This document shows positions 37,745-45,448 of a stretch of 64,000 nt of DNA, piece by piece. The stretch is from the NCBI RefSeq assembly GCF_018596335.1, contig NZ_JAHEPS010000002.1, positions 682,001 through 746,000 on the forward strand, in the 5' to 3' direction. The translations under genes and the position numbers were made by a program. Position 1 is the stretch's first letter. Each line of letters begins with the position of its first letter. The notes below the pieces were generated by a model that saw only the letters and a list, made by a program, of their open reading frames with translations, ran no database searches and was not told the DNA's origin. Source of the stretch: Shewanella jiangmenensis (GTDB lineage Bacteria > Pseudomonadota > Gammaproteobacteria > Enterobacterales > Shewanellaceae).

Positions 37745-39768
37745 CTTACCCGGATATCCGTCAGCGGCGTTGCCGAGCAGGCGAGGATGACGCCATCGCG
37801 TCGCTCGCTGTCAGAAAGTGCCTCGGCCTTGGGCTGATGGACTTCGCCTTCAAGCAAATAGCACTTGCAGCTGCCGCAAATACCTGCGCGGCAGGACCAG
37901 GGAATGACCCGGCCATGGGCCTCAGCCTGTGAAAGCAAACTTTGCTGATTACTGCCCTGAAATGGCTTTTCGTCGAGCAATATCTGCACGCTTTTCACTG
38001 GTCGATTGGCTGAGCTTGCGAGTCCGCCAAAGCTTTCGATATGAATGTTTGCATCATCCACCCCCAATGCCAGCAGCCCATCTCGGGCCGCTTCCATAAA
38101 GCCCTGCGGGCCGCATATGAACACCTCGCGTCCCTGAGCCTTGAAATCGGCAGAGGAGGGAGAAAGTGTGGACGCCTGCCAGCGGCCAGGGCGCGTGGGC
38201 AGTGTTTGGTAACGCGTGCTTGCTTCTGACTCCGTGCCAGTTTCACTTAGTTTTAAAGCAACTCTGTCTGCATCAACGGAACCCATTGCTGTGTTTTCAA
38301 CTACGGCGTTTTTAATCGCAGCAGTTTCAACAGCAGCGTTTTTAATTGCAGCATTTTCAACGGCAGCATTTTCAACGGTAGCATTTTCGGCCATTGCGCT
38401 CAGCCATATCTCCAGCGTCATGCCGGCCGCCGCGCATTTGGCCAGCAGCGCCGTTTCGGGAATATCCTCTTCGGTGCGGCACTGATAAATAAAGTGAATA
38501 TGGCCGAGCGGCGCGCTATTGCCATTGGATAAGCGAGCTTTTGCGATGGCAGCCCGCAGCATGGCGAGCATAGGCGTTATGCCGGATCCTGCGCTGATAA
38601 GCGTGAGCTTGGCGCTGGCTTTTGGGGTAAATCGCCCCTCGGCGCGGCCGCCAAGCACTGTGTCGCCTGTGGCAAGGTTATCGATAAGCCAGTTGGATAT
38701 CAGGCCGTTTTGCGTGCGTTTTACCGCAATATGATAAAGCCCGTCGCCAGTTGGGTGAGTGAGGCTGTAGCGGCGGATGTGGCGGGTGCCGTCAATATCA
38801 AAGGCAAACGGCAGATGTTGTCCGGCAATGGCTCCCGGAAGCGGTTTGCCGTCTGCGGCGGCAAAGCTTAAGCGGTAAAAGTCCCTGGCGATGGCCGCTT
38901 TGTCCCTGAGTGTCAGCAGGCGCTTTGCCGGTGCCAGGCTGCGGTAATGTTCAGCCTCCTGGGTTTCAAGCACTTCAATTTTATCGCCAACACGGATTTG
39001 TCCGCTATTCAGGGCAATCAGGTTCTGGCCGAAATTCACATCACCGGAGGCGCTTTTGCGGTATTTGCTTAAGGTCGCAAGCGGCTCCTGGCGGGGGTGA
39101 AATTCAGTGGTGCCGGCGATGACTGTGGTCATCACACAGCGGCTGCAGGGTTTGGCGACAAGGAATTCCACCTCGCCAATACGGATACGCTTCCAGCTGT
39201 CTTCTTCAAAAGGCTCGCGGGTGCTTGCCACTAGATTGGTGCGAAACTGGCTCATCTGACAGAGCGCGTCGGCGCGAAGATTGAGGTCGGTGAGGGAGGC
39301 TTCACCAATCAGCAAAAGCGGATAGCCGTCGGCAAAGCTGACCGCTGTGCCGGTTTTTTCACGAAAGCGTGCCGAGGTTTCGCCAAGCCACAATATGCGG
39401 GCGCTTTCGCCAAGCAGGGTAGAAATCCAGGCGTCTGCCAATGGGGTAGTTGAAAAGGCGCTGAAGCTGTCTTTCCACACGCCGGTCGTCATAGGCTCTT
39501 TACTGAATTCAGAGGCCGGTATGCGCAGCTCAGGCATATTCTCAGCCCGCAGCCACAGCTCGCCGCAGTGGGTTTGCTCGTCGCTGCCCTGAGGCTCAAC
39601 CTTAAGTAACTTGGGGTGGGTGCGGGCGGTAATAAATTCGCCATTGGGTTTGACTGCCATAAAGCGGCGATCGCCCATCAGCCCCTCCAGAGTGACCTGC
39701 GCGCGGCTAAGGCGTTGTGCGCCCATGGATTTTACCGGATAAATACTGATGTCGCTTAACTGTGCCAT
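37726..39768 (-). CDS. MOSC / ferredoxin-NAD(P) reductase / [2Fe-2S] ferredoxin fusion (YcbX-like)
   Basis: A 680-residue multidomain redox protein. Residues 1-270 are a MOSC N-barrel plus MOSC domain (PVKSMGA, MGDRRFMAV, PCSRCVMTTV with the molybdenum-cofactor Cys). Residues 275-590 are an FAD/NAD(P) reductase (RRYSLTH for FAD, LISAGSGITPMLAML and FICGPQGFM for nucleotide). Residues 595-680 are a plant-type ferredoxin with Cys in SCRAGICGSCKCYLL and ILAC. E. coli YcbX has only MOSC and ferredoxin parts and borrows electrons from CysJ; this version carries its own reductase. YcbX reduces N-hydroxylated compounds. Seven 5-residue repeats sit in a loop of the NAD domain. The start at 39768 replaces a TTG at 39789. 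Confidence 0.85.
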   Translation of the reverse strand: MAQLSDISIYPVKSMGAQRLSRAQVTLEGLMGDRRFMAVKPNGEFITARTHPKLLKVEPQGSDEQTHCGELWLRAENMPELRIPASEFSKEPMTTGVWKDSFSAFSTTPLADAWISTLLGESARILWLGETSARFREKTGTAVSFADGYPLLLIGEASLTDLNLRADALCQMSQFRTNLVASTREPFEEDSWKRIRIGEVEFLVAKPCSRCVMTTVIAGTTEFHPRQEPLATLSKYRKSASGDVNFGQNLIALNSGQIRVGDKIEVLETQEAEHYRSLAPAKRLLTLRDKAAIARDFYRLSFAAADGKPLPGAIAGQHLPFAFDIDGTRHIRRYSLTHPTGDGLYHIAVKRTQNGLISNWLIDNLATGDTVLGGRAEGRFTPKASAKLTLISAGSGITPMLAMLRAAIAKARLSNGNSAPLGHIHFIYQCRTEEDIPETALLAKCAAAGMTLEIWLSAMAENATVENAAVENAAIKNAAVETAAIKNAVVENTAMGSVDADRVALKLSETGTESEASTRYQTLPTRPGRWQASTLSPSSADFKAQGREVFICGPQGFMEAARDGLLALGVDDANIHIESFGGLASSANRPVKSVQILLDEKPFQGSNQQSLLSQAEAHGRVIPWSCRAGICGSCKCYLLEGEVHQPKAEALSDSERRDGVILACSATPLTDIRVSLKKPS
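38293..38397 (-). repeat. Tandem repeat, 7 x 15 bp, in-frame in the MOSC fusion gene
   Basis: Copies every 15 bp from 38293 (GTTTTCAACTACGGC, GTTTTTAATCGCAGC, and so on), read on the minus strand as 5-residue units such as ENAAV and IKNAA. It lies between two strands of the NAD-binding domain and is followed by more low-complexity sequence before RYQTLPTRPGRW. Confidence 0.9.
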
Positions 39769-39975
39769 TTTACCAATCCCTGACGGCAAGCCTTAAGGTT
39801 TGCGGCGGCTGTTAATGACGATTGCGATTAACAGCGGCCAACAAGTGCTGAGCCTATAAAGCTGACCCGATAAAGCATAAGAATAGCGACACTATAGCGA
39901 TGATGGCAGGTACAGGCCAGTTAAGACCTGTACCCGTAGTTAGCGGTAATTACCTGAAGAGATGACGATGGAGTC

Positions 39976-40428
39976 TCAGGGCTTGATGACAAAGCTGCCC
40001 TGCATAATGGCCCAGTGCCCCGGAAAGGTGCAAAAGAAGCGATAAGCCTCGGCGGCGCTGAGCCCTTCAAGACTGAAAGTAATTTTGGTCGACTCGCCGC
40101 CACCTATTACGCCGGTGTGGGCAATCACACGGGTGTCGCCGGCCTTTACGAAGGCGGCATCGGCGCCAGCGGCCATACCATCGGTTGCTACGGCCTGCAT
40201 ATCGGCGGCCTTGGCCAGTACCCAGTTATGGCCCATAGCGGTTTTGGGCAGGCTGCCAGAGTGGGTGAGGGTCAGGGTCACTTCTTTACAGCTTGCGCTG
40301 ACGCTGAGCTCCTGAGCACTGAACTGCATGGCATCATTGGCGCTGATGGTTAAATCACATTCACCGGCCAGCACGGCTGGTGAACCAAGTAGCGCTAAAC
40401 AGAATAACGGGGCGAGAGATGCTTTCAT
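39976..40428 (-). CDS. Azurin
   Basis: A 150-residue periplasmic type-1 copper protein. The signal peptide ends near AVLAGE; the mature part starts CDLTISANDAMQF. All copper ligands are visible: His in MGHNWVLA, Cys in FFCTFPGHW together with the second His, and Met in AIMQGSF. Carries single electrons to terminal reductases or oxidases. Single gene. GGAG lies 9 nt before the ATG, and a Fur-like box covers the predicted promoter. Confidence 0.95.
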   Translation of the reverse strand: MKASLAPLFCLALLGSPAVLAGECDLTISANDAMQFSAQELSVSASCKEVTLTLTHSGSLPKTAMGHNWVLAKAADMQAVATDGMAAGADAAFVKAGDTRVIAHTGVIGGGESTKITFSLEGLSAAEAYRFFCTFPGHWAIMQGSFVIKP

Positions 40429-40485
40429 CTGGATATACTCCGGTTGGCTAATATTGCCGCGTATCTTAGCAGCGCAAATGTCGCA

Positions 40486-40504
40486 AATGAGAATAATTTA
40501 CATT
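40486..40504 (-). promoter_or_regulatory. Candidate Fur box at the azurin promoter
   Basis: AATGAGAATAATTTACATT has a perfect left heptamer (TGAGAAT) and 5 of 7 on the right (ATTTACA). It covers the expected -35 of a minus-strand promoter with -10 TAAGAT (40468-40463). It is the better of the two Fur-like sites. Confidence 0.5.
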
Positions 40505-40642
40505 TGTTGGTTTTGTGCGGCGCAGCACAAAAGCTGGCCAACTCGGGTGACTGTGGTAAAGTATTGCCCCTGTTAACGGCTGGTAAATACTTAGTTTGTA
40601 TGAAGCGCTTTTGCGGTCAGTTGCGCAGGTCTGCATTACTTT

Positions 40643-40694
40643 CCGATAGTGTTTGCCGATATTGTTTGCCAATATTGTCTGCCGATAGCCCATT
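40643..40694 (+). repeat. Tandem repeat, 4 x 13 bp, intergenic
   Basis: Units CCGATAGTGTTTG, CCGATATTGTTTG, CCAATATTGTCTG and CCGATAGCCCATT in the azurin / secreted-protein gap (40429-40811). Apart from this array and the Fur-like box I see nothing else in the gap. Confidence 0.8.
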
Positions 40695-40811
40695 CCTGGC
40701 GCTTGGATAGTCCCTCATCAACGCGCTTGGTGAATGCCGTTTTAAGATTTTGATAATGAGATAAAAGTTAGCGCTGTTGCCATCGAAGGCACTGCCCGGA
40801 GAATAACAAGG

Positions 40812-41411
40812 ATGCTTACCATGTTCCGATTTTGTGTAGCTGCGCCGCTGCTGTGTGCACTGACGGCACAGGCCGAAACCCAGTCGCTGAACCTGTTTGG
40901 TCAGTCGCTTGCGTTTGAATTGCCCGCCGGTTGGAAGCAGGCGTCCTTTGAGGAGCGTCCGGGGGTGATCAGCGCCGAGTTTGTGCCTGAGCTTGAGAAC
41001 CTGAATGAGTGGAATTCACTGATTTGCGTGCAAAGTTTCAAGGTGGCAGACGCGGGCATGTTACCGGAAAACTTCCTCGATTCGCTGGCAAGCAGTTACG
41101 CCGGCGCCTGCCAGGGCAATGTCACCTACGAAAAACTCGGTGATGTCGAAGTGAATGGTCATCGTGGCGTGCACGGGATTTTGGGCTGCTCACGTATGCC
41201 CAATCAGCACCAGTCGATGGAAAACCAGCGTCCTTTCTTCAGTGAGCCTACCGGTGAAGTGGGCTATTTTTCAGTGATAAGCCGTCCGGGCCAGCTGTTA
41301 CTGCTGCATAAATCCATGCGCGGTGATGTGTTTCAAGAAGATAAAGTCCCGCTCACCGGTGCCAATCATAAGGCGTTTATCTCAGCCATGATGCCAATCA
41401 AGCTGCTGTAA
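40812..41411 (+). CDS. Secreted protein of unknown function
   Basis: A 199-residue exported protein: signal peptide to LTAQAE, then a mixed alpha/beta domain starting LNLFGQSLAFELPAGW. Three cysteines remain in the mature protein (LICVQ, AGACQG, LGCSRM). I do not recognise the family. An ATG at 40821 (MFRFC) is an alternative start. Single gene. Confidence 0.65.
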   Translation: MLTMFRFCVAAPLLCALTAQAETQSLNLFGQSLAFELPAGWKQASFEERPGVISAEFVPELENLNEWNSLICVQSFKVADAGMLPENFLDSLASSYAGACQGNVTYEKLGDVEVNGHRGVHGILGCSRMPNQHQSMENQRPFFSEPTGEVGYFSVISRPGQLLLLHKSMRGDVFQEDKVPLTGANHKAFISAMMPIKLL

Positions 41412-41439
41412 TTTTAAGGTTTTGATTGGCTTTTGAGCC

Positions 41440-41481
41440 CGGCATAGATTGGCCGACATCAATGTGCGCGGCATCGATGAG
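41440..41481 (+). repeat. Weak tandem repeat, period 14-15 bp
   Basis: Three diverged units around GGCATNGAT (CCCGGCATAGATTGG, CCGACATCAATGTG, CGCGGCATCGATGAG) just downstream of the secreted-protein gene. Confidence 0.4.
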
Positions 41482-41533
41482 CGCCAGCGCTGCAGCAGGC
41501 CGGGATAATCGTCGCTGCCCAGACTAAGGTATT

Positions 41534-41557
41534 AGACTTTTATACGTTCAGACGTCT
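41534..41557. promoter_or_regulatory. MetJ operator (three met boxes) at the btuB promoter
   Basis: Contiguous 8-bp boxes AGACTTTT, ATACGTTC and AGACGTCT match the MetJ consensus AGACGTCT at 6, 5 and 8 of 8 positions. The last abuts a perfect -10, TATAAT (41557-41562), so MetJ with S-adenosylmethionine would block this promoter. Confidence 0.7.
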
Positions 41558-41562
41558 ATAAT
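41557..41562 (+). promoter_or_regulatory. -10 element of the btuB leader promoter
   Basis: Perfect TATAAT followed by a GC-rich discriminator (GCGCCGCC). The -35 region (TTAGAC, about 19 bp upstream) is weak and lies within the met boxes. Confidence 0.65.
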
Positions 41563-41565
41563 GCG

Positions 41566-41597
41566 CCGCCCGCAGCTTGCGGGCGGTTATTTTTTGT
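41566..41597 (+). terminator. Terminator-like hairpin at the start of the btuB leader
   Basis: Stem CCGCCCGC / GCGGGCGG with AGCTT loop, then TTATTTTTTG. It begins only 4-7 bp after the -10, so either it ends transcripts from the upstream gene or it forms at the extreme 5' end of the btuB mRNA. Confidence 0.6.
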
Positions 41598-41600
41598 CAG

Positions 41601-41760
41601 CCCTTTGGGTGCCCGCAGGCGCGGGATAATCGGGAAGTCGGTGTAAATCCGACACTGCCCCCGCAACGGTAATGGCGTAAGCCTGAGTCCGGAGACCGGC
41701 CCAAAGCAGGTATCGTCGAGGATTTCGGTGGGCAGATCCCCGCGTGCGGCTTATTTGAGC
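41601..41760 (+). ncRNA. Cobalamin (AdoCbl) riboswitch
   Basis: The conserved core is clear: CGGGAAGTCGGTGTAAATCC, then CACTGCCCCCGCAACGGTAA and the B12 box GAGTCCGGAGACCGGCC. A downstream segment (GGGCAGATCCCCGCGTGCGG) may form the expression platform that hides the ribosome site. It lies in the leader of the btuB-like gene and should shut it off when cobalamin is plentiful. Confidence 0.95.
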
Positions 41761-41803
41761 CGGTGGCTTATGCCCCTTTTCCCTTAACGGAGTAGAAAGG
41801 AAA

Positions 41804-43753
41804 ATGGGAACCAAACCTTCTCTTATCGCATTGGCGTTGGCAGTGTCGCTGACCCCTGCGTTATCTCACGCTGAAACTGCCACAAGCTCAACCGACGAGC
41901 ATCTGGTGGTGATTGGCCGAACCCTCGATACCCCGCTGAATATTGCAGCCAACGTGGCAGTGATCAGCGCCGAAGAGATTGCAAACAGTGGTGCAACCTC
42001 CCTTGCCGATGTCCTGCGCGGCCAAAGCGATATTCAAATCAGTGACAATGGCACCGGCCCTGTGTTTGCCATGCGTGGTTTCGGCTCAGGTCAGGCGGCC
42101 AACAACACCCTGATTCTGGTGGATGGTCGTCGCCTTAATAATATCGATATCGCCGCGCCAAGCCTGTCGGGTGTGGCGTTAAGTCAGGTGGAGCGCATTG
42201 AAGTATTGTCCGGCAGCGCCGGTGTGCTTTATGGCGATCAGGCCGTGGGCGGGGTGATTAACATCATCACCAAACGTCCAGAAGGTCGCAGCGGCGGCGC
42301 GTCTTTTGGTGGGGGCAGCTTTGGCACCATGAACACCAGCGCCGATTTTGGTGGCAGTTTTGCCGATAACTGGTTCTATTTCCTCTCCGGCAGCTACGAC
42401 AAGAGCGATAACTATCGCCGTCACGCCGAAAGCGAAACCGGCAATGTGCTCGGTCGCATCGAATATCGTGGCGAGCACAATCGCTTTTATGCCGAGGGCT
42501 CCTTCTATGATGAGGACCGTCTGCTGGCTGGCGCCCTGAGTGAAGCCGAGCTGATTGAAGACCCGCAGCAGGCCAATCCATCCAACGCCGATGATTATAA
42601 CCACACCATCACCAAGGCAAGCCGGGTGGGTTATGAGCATGCGCTGACGTCTAACTGGACGTTGGCGGCGGATCTGGATGCCAGTGACACCCGGGTGAAC
42701 TACATCAGCTGGGGCGGGCAGGGCACCACCGAGCGCTCGCTGCTGGCGCTCACCCCCAAGGCTACCGGCCGCTTTACTACCCGAAACGGTGAACTCAAAC
42801 TGGTGGCAGGGGTTGACCTGTCCCGAGGTGAGTCTGATTTTGTGTCTGCCTACATGAGCCGCGCCAACGTGCAGAAACAGTGGGCTGCTTTTGTGCAGGC
42901 CTCGGTGCCGCTTACCGAGCGTTTAAGCTACGTGGTCGGTGGCCGCTACGCCGAAATCACCGATGATATCCGCGACGGTAATACCTTCCCCAATGGCGGC
43001 GAACTCGATAACGATGCCCACGCGCTGGAGCTTGGCCTCAATTATCGCCTGAGTGACGCTCAGCGCCTGTATGTGCGCGCCGAAGACAACTTCCGCTTTG
43101 CCAAGGTGGATGAGCAGGCCTACACCTCCCAGGGCAGCTTAAAACCACAAACCGGCCGCAGCTACGAAGCGGGCTGGGATTATCAGCGTGCCCAGCAGAG
43201 CCTGCGCCTGAGCCTGTACCAGCTGGCGCTGGAAGATGAAATTGTATTCGACCCGAGCGCGCCAACACCGCCGGGGGGCTTCTTCCCCGGTTCCAACGTC
43301 AACGCCGATGAGTCGCGCCGTATTGGCGCCATGCTGGACTGGGATTGGCAGGTAATTGATACGCTTAAGTTTGGTATTGATTACCAGTATACCGACGCCA
43401 AGTTTACCGCTGGTGCCAATGACGGCAAATCCCTGTCCTGGGTGGCCGAGCACAGCGGCCGCGCCTATGTCAGCCTGGATTTGTCTGACAAATGGCAGCT
43501 GTATCTGGATCAAGCCTACACCGGCGAGCGCTTTGTTGAAGGCGATAATGCCAACGAAGGCGGCCGCATCGATGCGGTATGGCTGACCAATGCCGCAGTT
43601 AACCTGAGCGTTGGTGACGTGGGCGCGAGCCTGCGTGTCGATAACCTGTTTGATGAGCGATACGCCGCATCAGGCTATTTCAGCAGTTGGGGAAATGGCT
43701 ATTATCCGGGCGAAGGTCGCAAAGTCAGCCTGAATGTGTCAGTGCGTTACTGA
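41804..43753 (+). CDS. btuB: TonB-dependent vitamin B12 receptor
   Basis: A 649-residue outer-membrane receptor. Signal peptide to LSHAET; plug domain about residues 40-150 (GATSLADVLRGQ, ILVDGRRLNNID, GVLYGDQAVGGVINI), then a 22-strand barrel ending NVSVRY. A TonB-box-like EHLVVIG lies at about 33-39. The riboswitch directly upstream makes cobalamin or a corrinoid the substrate. The ribosome site is AAAGGA. MetJ boxes at its promoter tie it to methionine supply through MetH. Confidence 0.9.
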   Translation: MGTKPSLIALALAVSLTPALSHAETATSSTDEHLVVIGRTLDTPLNIAANVAVISAEEIANSGATSLADVLRGQSDIQISDNGTGPVFAMRGFGSGQAANNTLILVDGRRLNNIDIAAPSLSGVALSQVERIEVLSGSAGVLYGDQAVGGVINIITKRPEGRSGGASFGGGSFGTMNTSADFGGSFADNWFYFLSGSYDKSDNYRRHAESETGNVLGRIEYRGEHNRFYAEGSFYDEDRLLAGALSEAELIEDPQQANPSNADDYNHTITKASRVGYEHALTSNWTLAADLDASDTRVNYISWGGQGTTERSLLALTPKATGRFTTRNGELKLVAGVDLSRGESDFVSAYMSRANVQKQWAAFVQASVPLTERLSYVVGGRYAEITDDIRDGNTFPNGGELDNDAHALELGLNYRLSDAQRLYVRAEDNFRFAKVDEQAYTSQGSLKPQTGRSYEAGWDYQRAQQSLRLSLYQLALEDEIVFDPSAPTPPGGFFPGSNVNADESRRIGAMLDWDWQVIDTLKFGIDYQYTDAKFTAGANDGKSLSWVAEHSGRAYVSLDLSDKWQLYLDQAYTGERFVEGDNANEGGRIDAVWLTNAAVNLSVGDVGASLRVDNLFDERYAASGYFSSWGNGYYPGEGRKVSLNVSVRY

Positions 43754-43773
43754 TAATTCAATAATTTGCCAAA

Positions 43774-43799
43774 GCCGGACTTGTGTCCGGTTTTTTTTT
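43774..43799 (+). terminator. Intrinsic terminator after btuB
   Basis: GCCGGAC-TTGT-GTCCGGT followed by nine Ts. Confidence 0.9.
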
Positions 43800-43836
43800 C
43801 GGCGATAACTGGGGTTCATCTTGCGGGAGAACGTCA

Positions 43837-44445
43837 GTGCGCGCCTTGTTACTTGCTTTGCCTTTTTGTCTGCTGCTCAGTTTGCTGCCGGGCTGCAGCC
43901 AGCCGCAATTGCCCTTTCTTGGGGAAGATGGGCGGGTGCTGGCCTTTGGCGACAGTTTAACCCAAGGCGTAGGCGCCGCACAGGGCATGGATTATCCATC
44001 CCGTCTGGCGCTGCTGTGTCAGTGCGAAGTCATTAATGCCGGCGTTTCCGGCGAAACCACTGCCGAGGGCGCTGCGCGCCTGCCCGAAGTGTTGGATGAA
44101 ACCCAGCCCGATCTCATCATTTTGCTTGAAGGTGGCAACGATATTCTTAAATCCACCGGTAAAGACGCCTTAAAAGCCAATTTGGCGACTATGCTTAGGG
44201 AAGCTAAGCAGCGCAGCATACCTGTGCTGTTGGTGGCAGTGCCGGACCGGCAAATTATGTTAAAACCTTTGCCACTTTACCGTGAGCTGGCGGATGAGTT
44301 TGCTGTGCCTTTACTCGAAGATACCGTGGCCGAATTACTGTCGCAAAGCGCCATGAAATCGGACACTGTTCATTTTAATGACGCCGGATATCACGCGCTG
44401 GCGGAGCAAATTCACCAATTGGCACTGGAAAGCGGCGCCTTTTAA
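43837..44445 (+). CDS. TesA-like GDSL arylesterase/lysophospholipase, lipoprotein
   Basis: A 202-residue SGNH hydrolase. The GDSL block is VLAFGDSLTQGVGA; the oxyanion Gly is in GVSGETT, Asn in EGGNDIL, and the catalytic Asp/His pair in DTVHFNDAGYHALAEQI. Unlike soluble periplasmic TesA it has a lipobox (LSLLPGC), so it is membrane-anchored. The start is GTG at 43837 with GGGAGA upstream; an earlier in-frame ATG lies within the btuB terminator. Confidence 0.87.
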   Translation: MRALLLALPFCLLLSLLPGCSQPQLPFLGEDGRVLAFGDSLTQGVGAAQGMDYPSRLALLCQCEVINAGVSGETTAEGAARLPEVLDETQPDLIILLEGGNDILKSTGKDALKANLATMLREAKQRSIPVLLVAVPDRQIMLKPLPLYRELADEFAVPLLEDTVAELLSQSAMKSDTVHFNDAGYHALAEQIHQLALESGAF

Positions 44446-44598
44446 GCGCGGCCCCGGAAAAATGTTCCGCCAACCGGAAATCGACTTGACCATGGACAGG
44501 ATTTTGTGGGTAAATTCCCCGATAATAATAACCAGGGCGGGTTATCGAGATGGCCGCTGGGGCCAGGTGTTTTGCCCGGACAAAAATAGGTTAGTTGC

Positions 44599-45330
44599 AT
44601 GACTGAGCTTGAGCATCAGGTTTTTTCTCAAATCAGGGCGATCATTGCCAATGAAGAACAGGTCATTGGCCGTCGTGGGATCCTTATCCCCCTGAAAAAG
44701 GCCATCATCGCCGATGGTGATGTGCGTAACGTGGTTGACATAGTGTCGAGCGATCCGGCGCTGGCAGCCCATCTGCTTTGGCGCAGCACTACAGCTCATG
44801 CTGCCGGTGTGTCCAATAACAGCAAAAACCGCAGCCTCAAGGATGCGCTTATTCGCCTTGGGCAGGTTAACATTTACCGTTATGCCTTCAGCTTTTACCT
44901 CAAAGAGCGCCTCGATGAGCTGCCCCAGCCCTATAAAAAGCTGGTGCAGGGCTATTGGCGTTTGACCGAGAGCATTGCCGCCTCGGCGGTGGATAGCCTG
45001 AAGGACTTGTCCGGCGTCAGCATTGACCCGGATGAAGTGCAAACGCTGGCGCTGTTCAGCGTATTCGGGCAAATCATTGCCCTTACTGCGTTTGCTTATC
45101 TGAATGCCGAATCGGAAGAGTCATTCCCCTTAAGTATCATAAAGCAAATTATTGATACTCAGCAGCAAACCCTGACCCTGGAAGCCTTTGAGTCGCTTGG
45201 GCTGGATGAAGAGCTGAAAGAAGAGTTTATGGTGGCCCATAACCTGCGCCAGACCCGTAACCCGAATTCGGCCGGTTTGGTGCTGCGGCGCATTTTGTCG
45301 ATGCGCGGCCTGCTGCTTAATCCGTTGTAA
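44599..45330 (+). CDS. HDOD domain protein
   Basis: A 243-residue cytoplasmic protein made of one HDOD domain: IVSSDPALAAHLLWRST, then LKDALIRLGQVNIYRYAFSF and a helical remainder. HDOD proteins are HD-like folds lacking full catalytic residues and usually act as scaffolds in signalling. The partner is unknown. Own promoter in the 150-bp gap after the esterase gene; ends at a terminator shared with metR. Confidence 0.8.
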   Translation: MTELEHQVFSQIRAIIANEEQVIGRRGILIPLKKAIIADGDVRNVVDIVSSDPALAAHLLWRSTTAHAAGVSNNSKNRSLKDALIRLGQVNIYRYAFSFYLKERLDELPQPYKKLVQGYWRLTESIAASAVDSLKDLSGVSIDPDEVQTLALFSVFGQIIALTAFAYLNAESEESFPLSIIKQIIDTQQQTLTLEAFESLGLDEELKEEFMVAHNLRQTRNPNSAGLVLRRILSMRGLLLNPL

Positions 45331-45380
45331 GCCATGCTTGCTGTGAGTGCTAAGCGCAAATAGAAGACCGAAAAACCAAT

Positions 45381-45411
45381 AAAAAAACGCCTGCATCAGC
45401 AGGCGTTTTTT
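45381..45411. terminator. Bidirectional terminator between the HDOD gene and metR
   Basis: Stem ACGCCTGC / GCAGGCGT with ATCA loop flanked by A7 and T6. Confidence 0.85.
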
Positions 45412-45448
45412 ATTGGTGTTTCGGTGGATGTTATCCGGTTTTGGTGAC

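Noticed and set aside
41587..41814. Minus-strand frame across the riboswitch as a gene
   Set aside because: It is antisense to highly conserved riboswitch elements and has no initiation signal.
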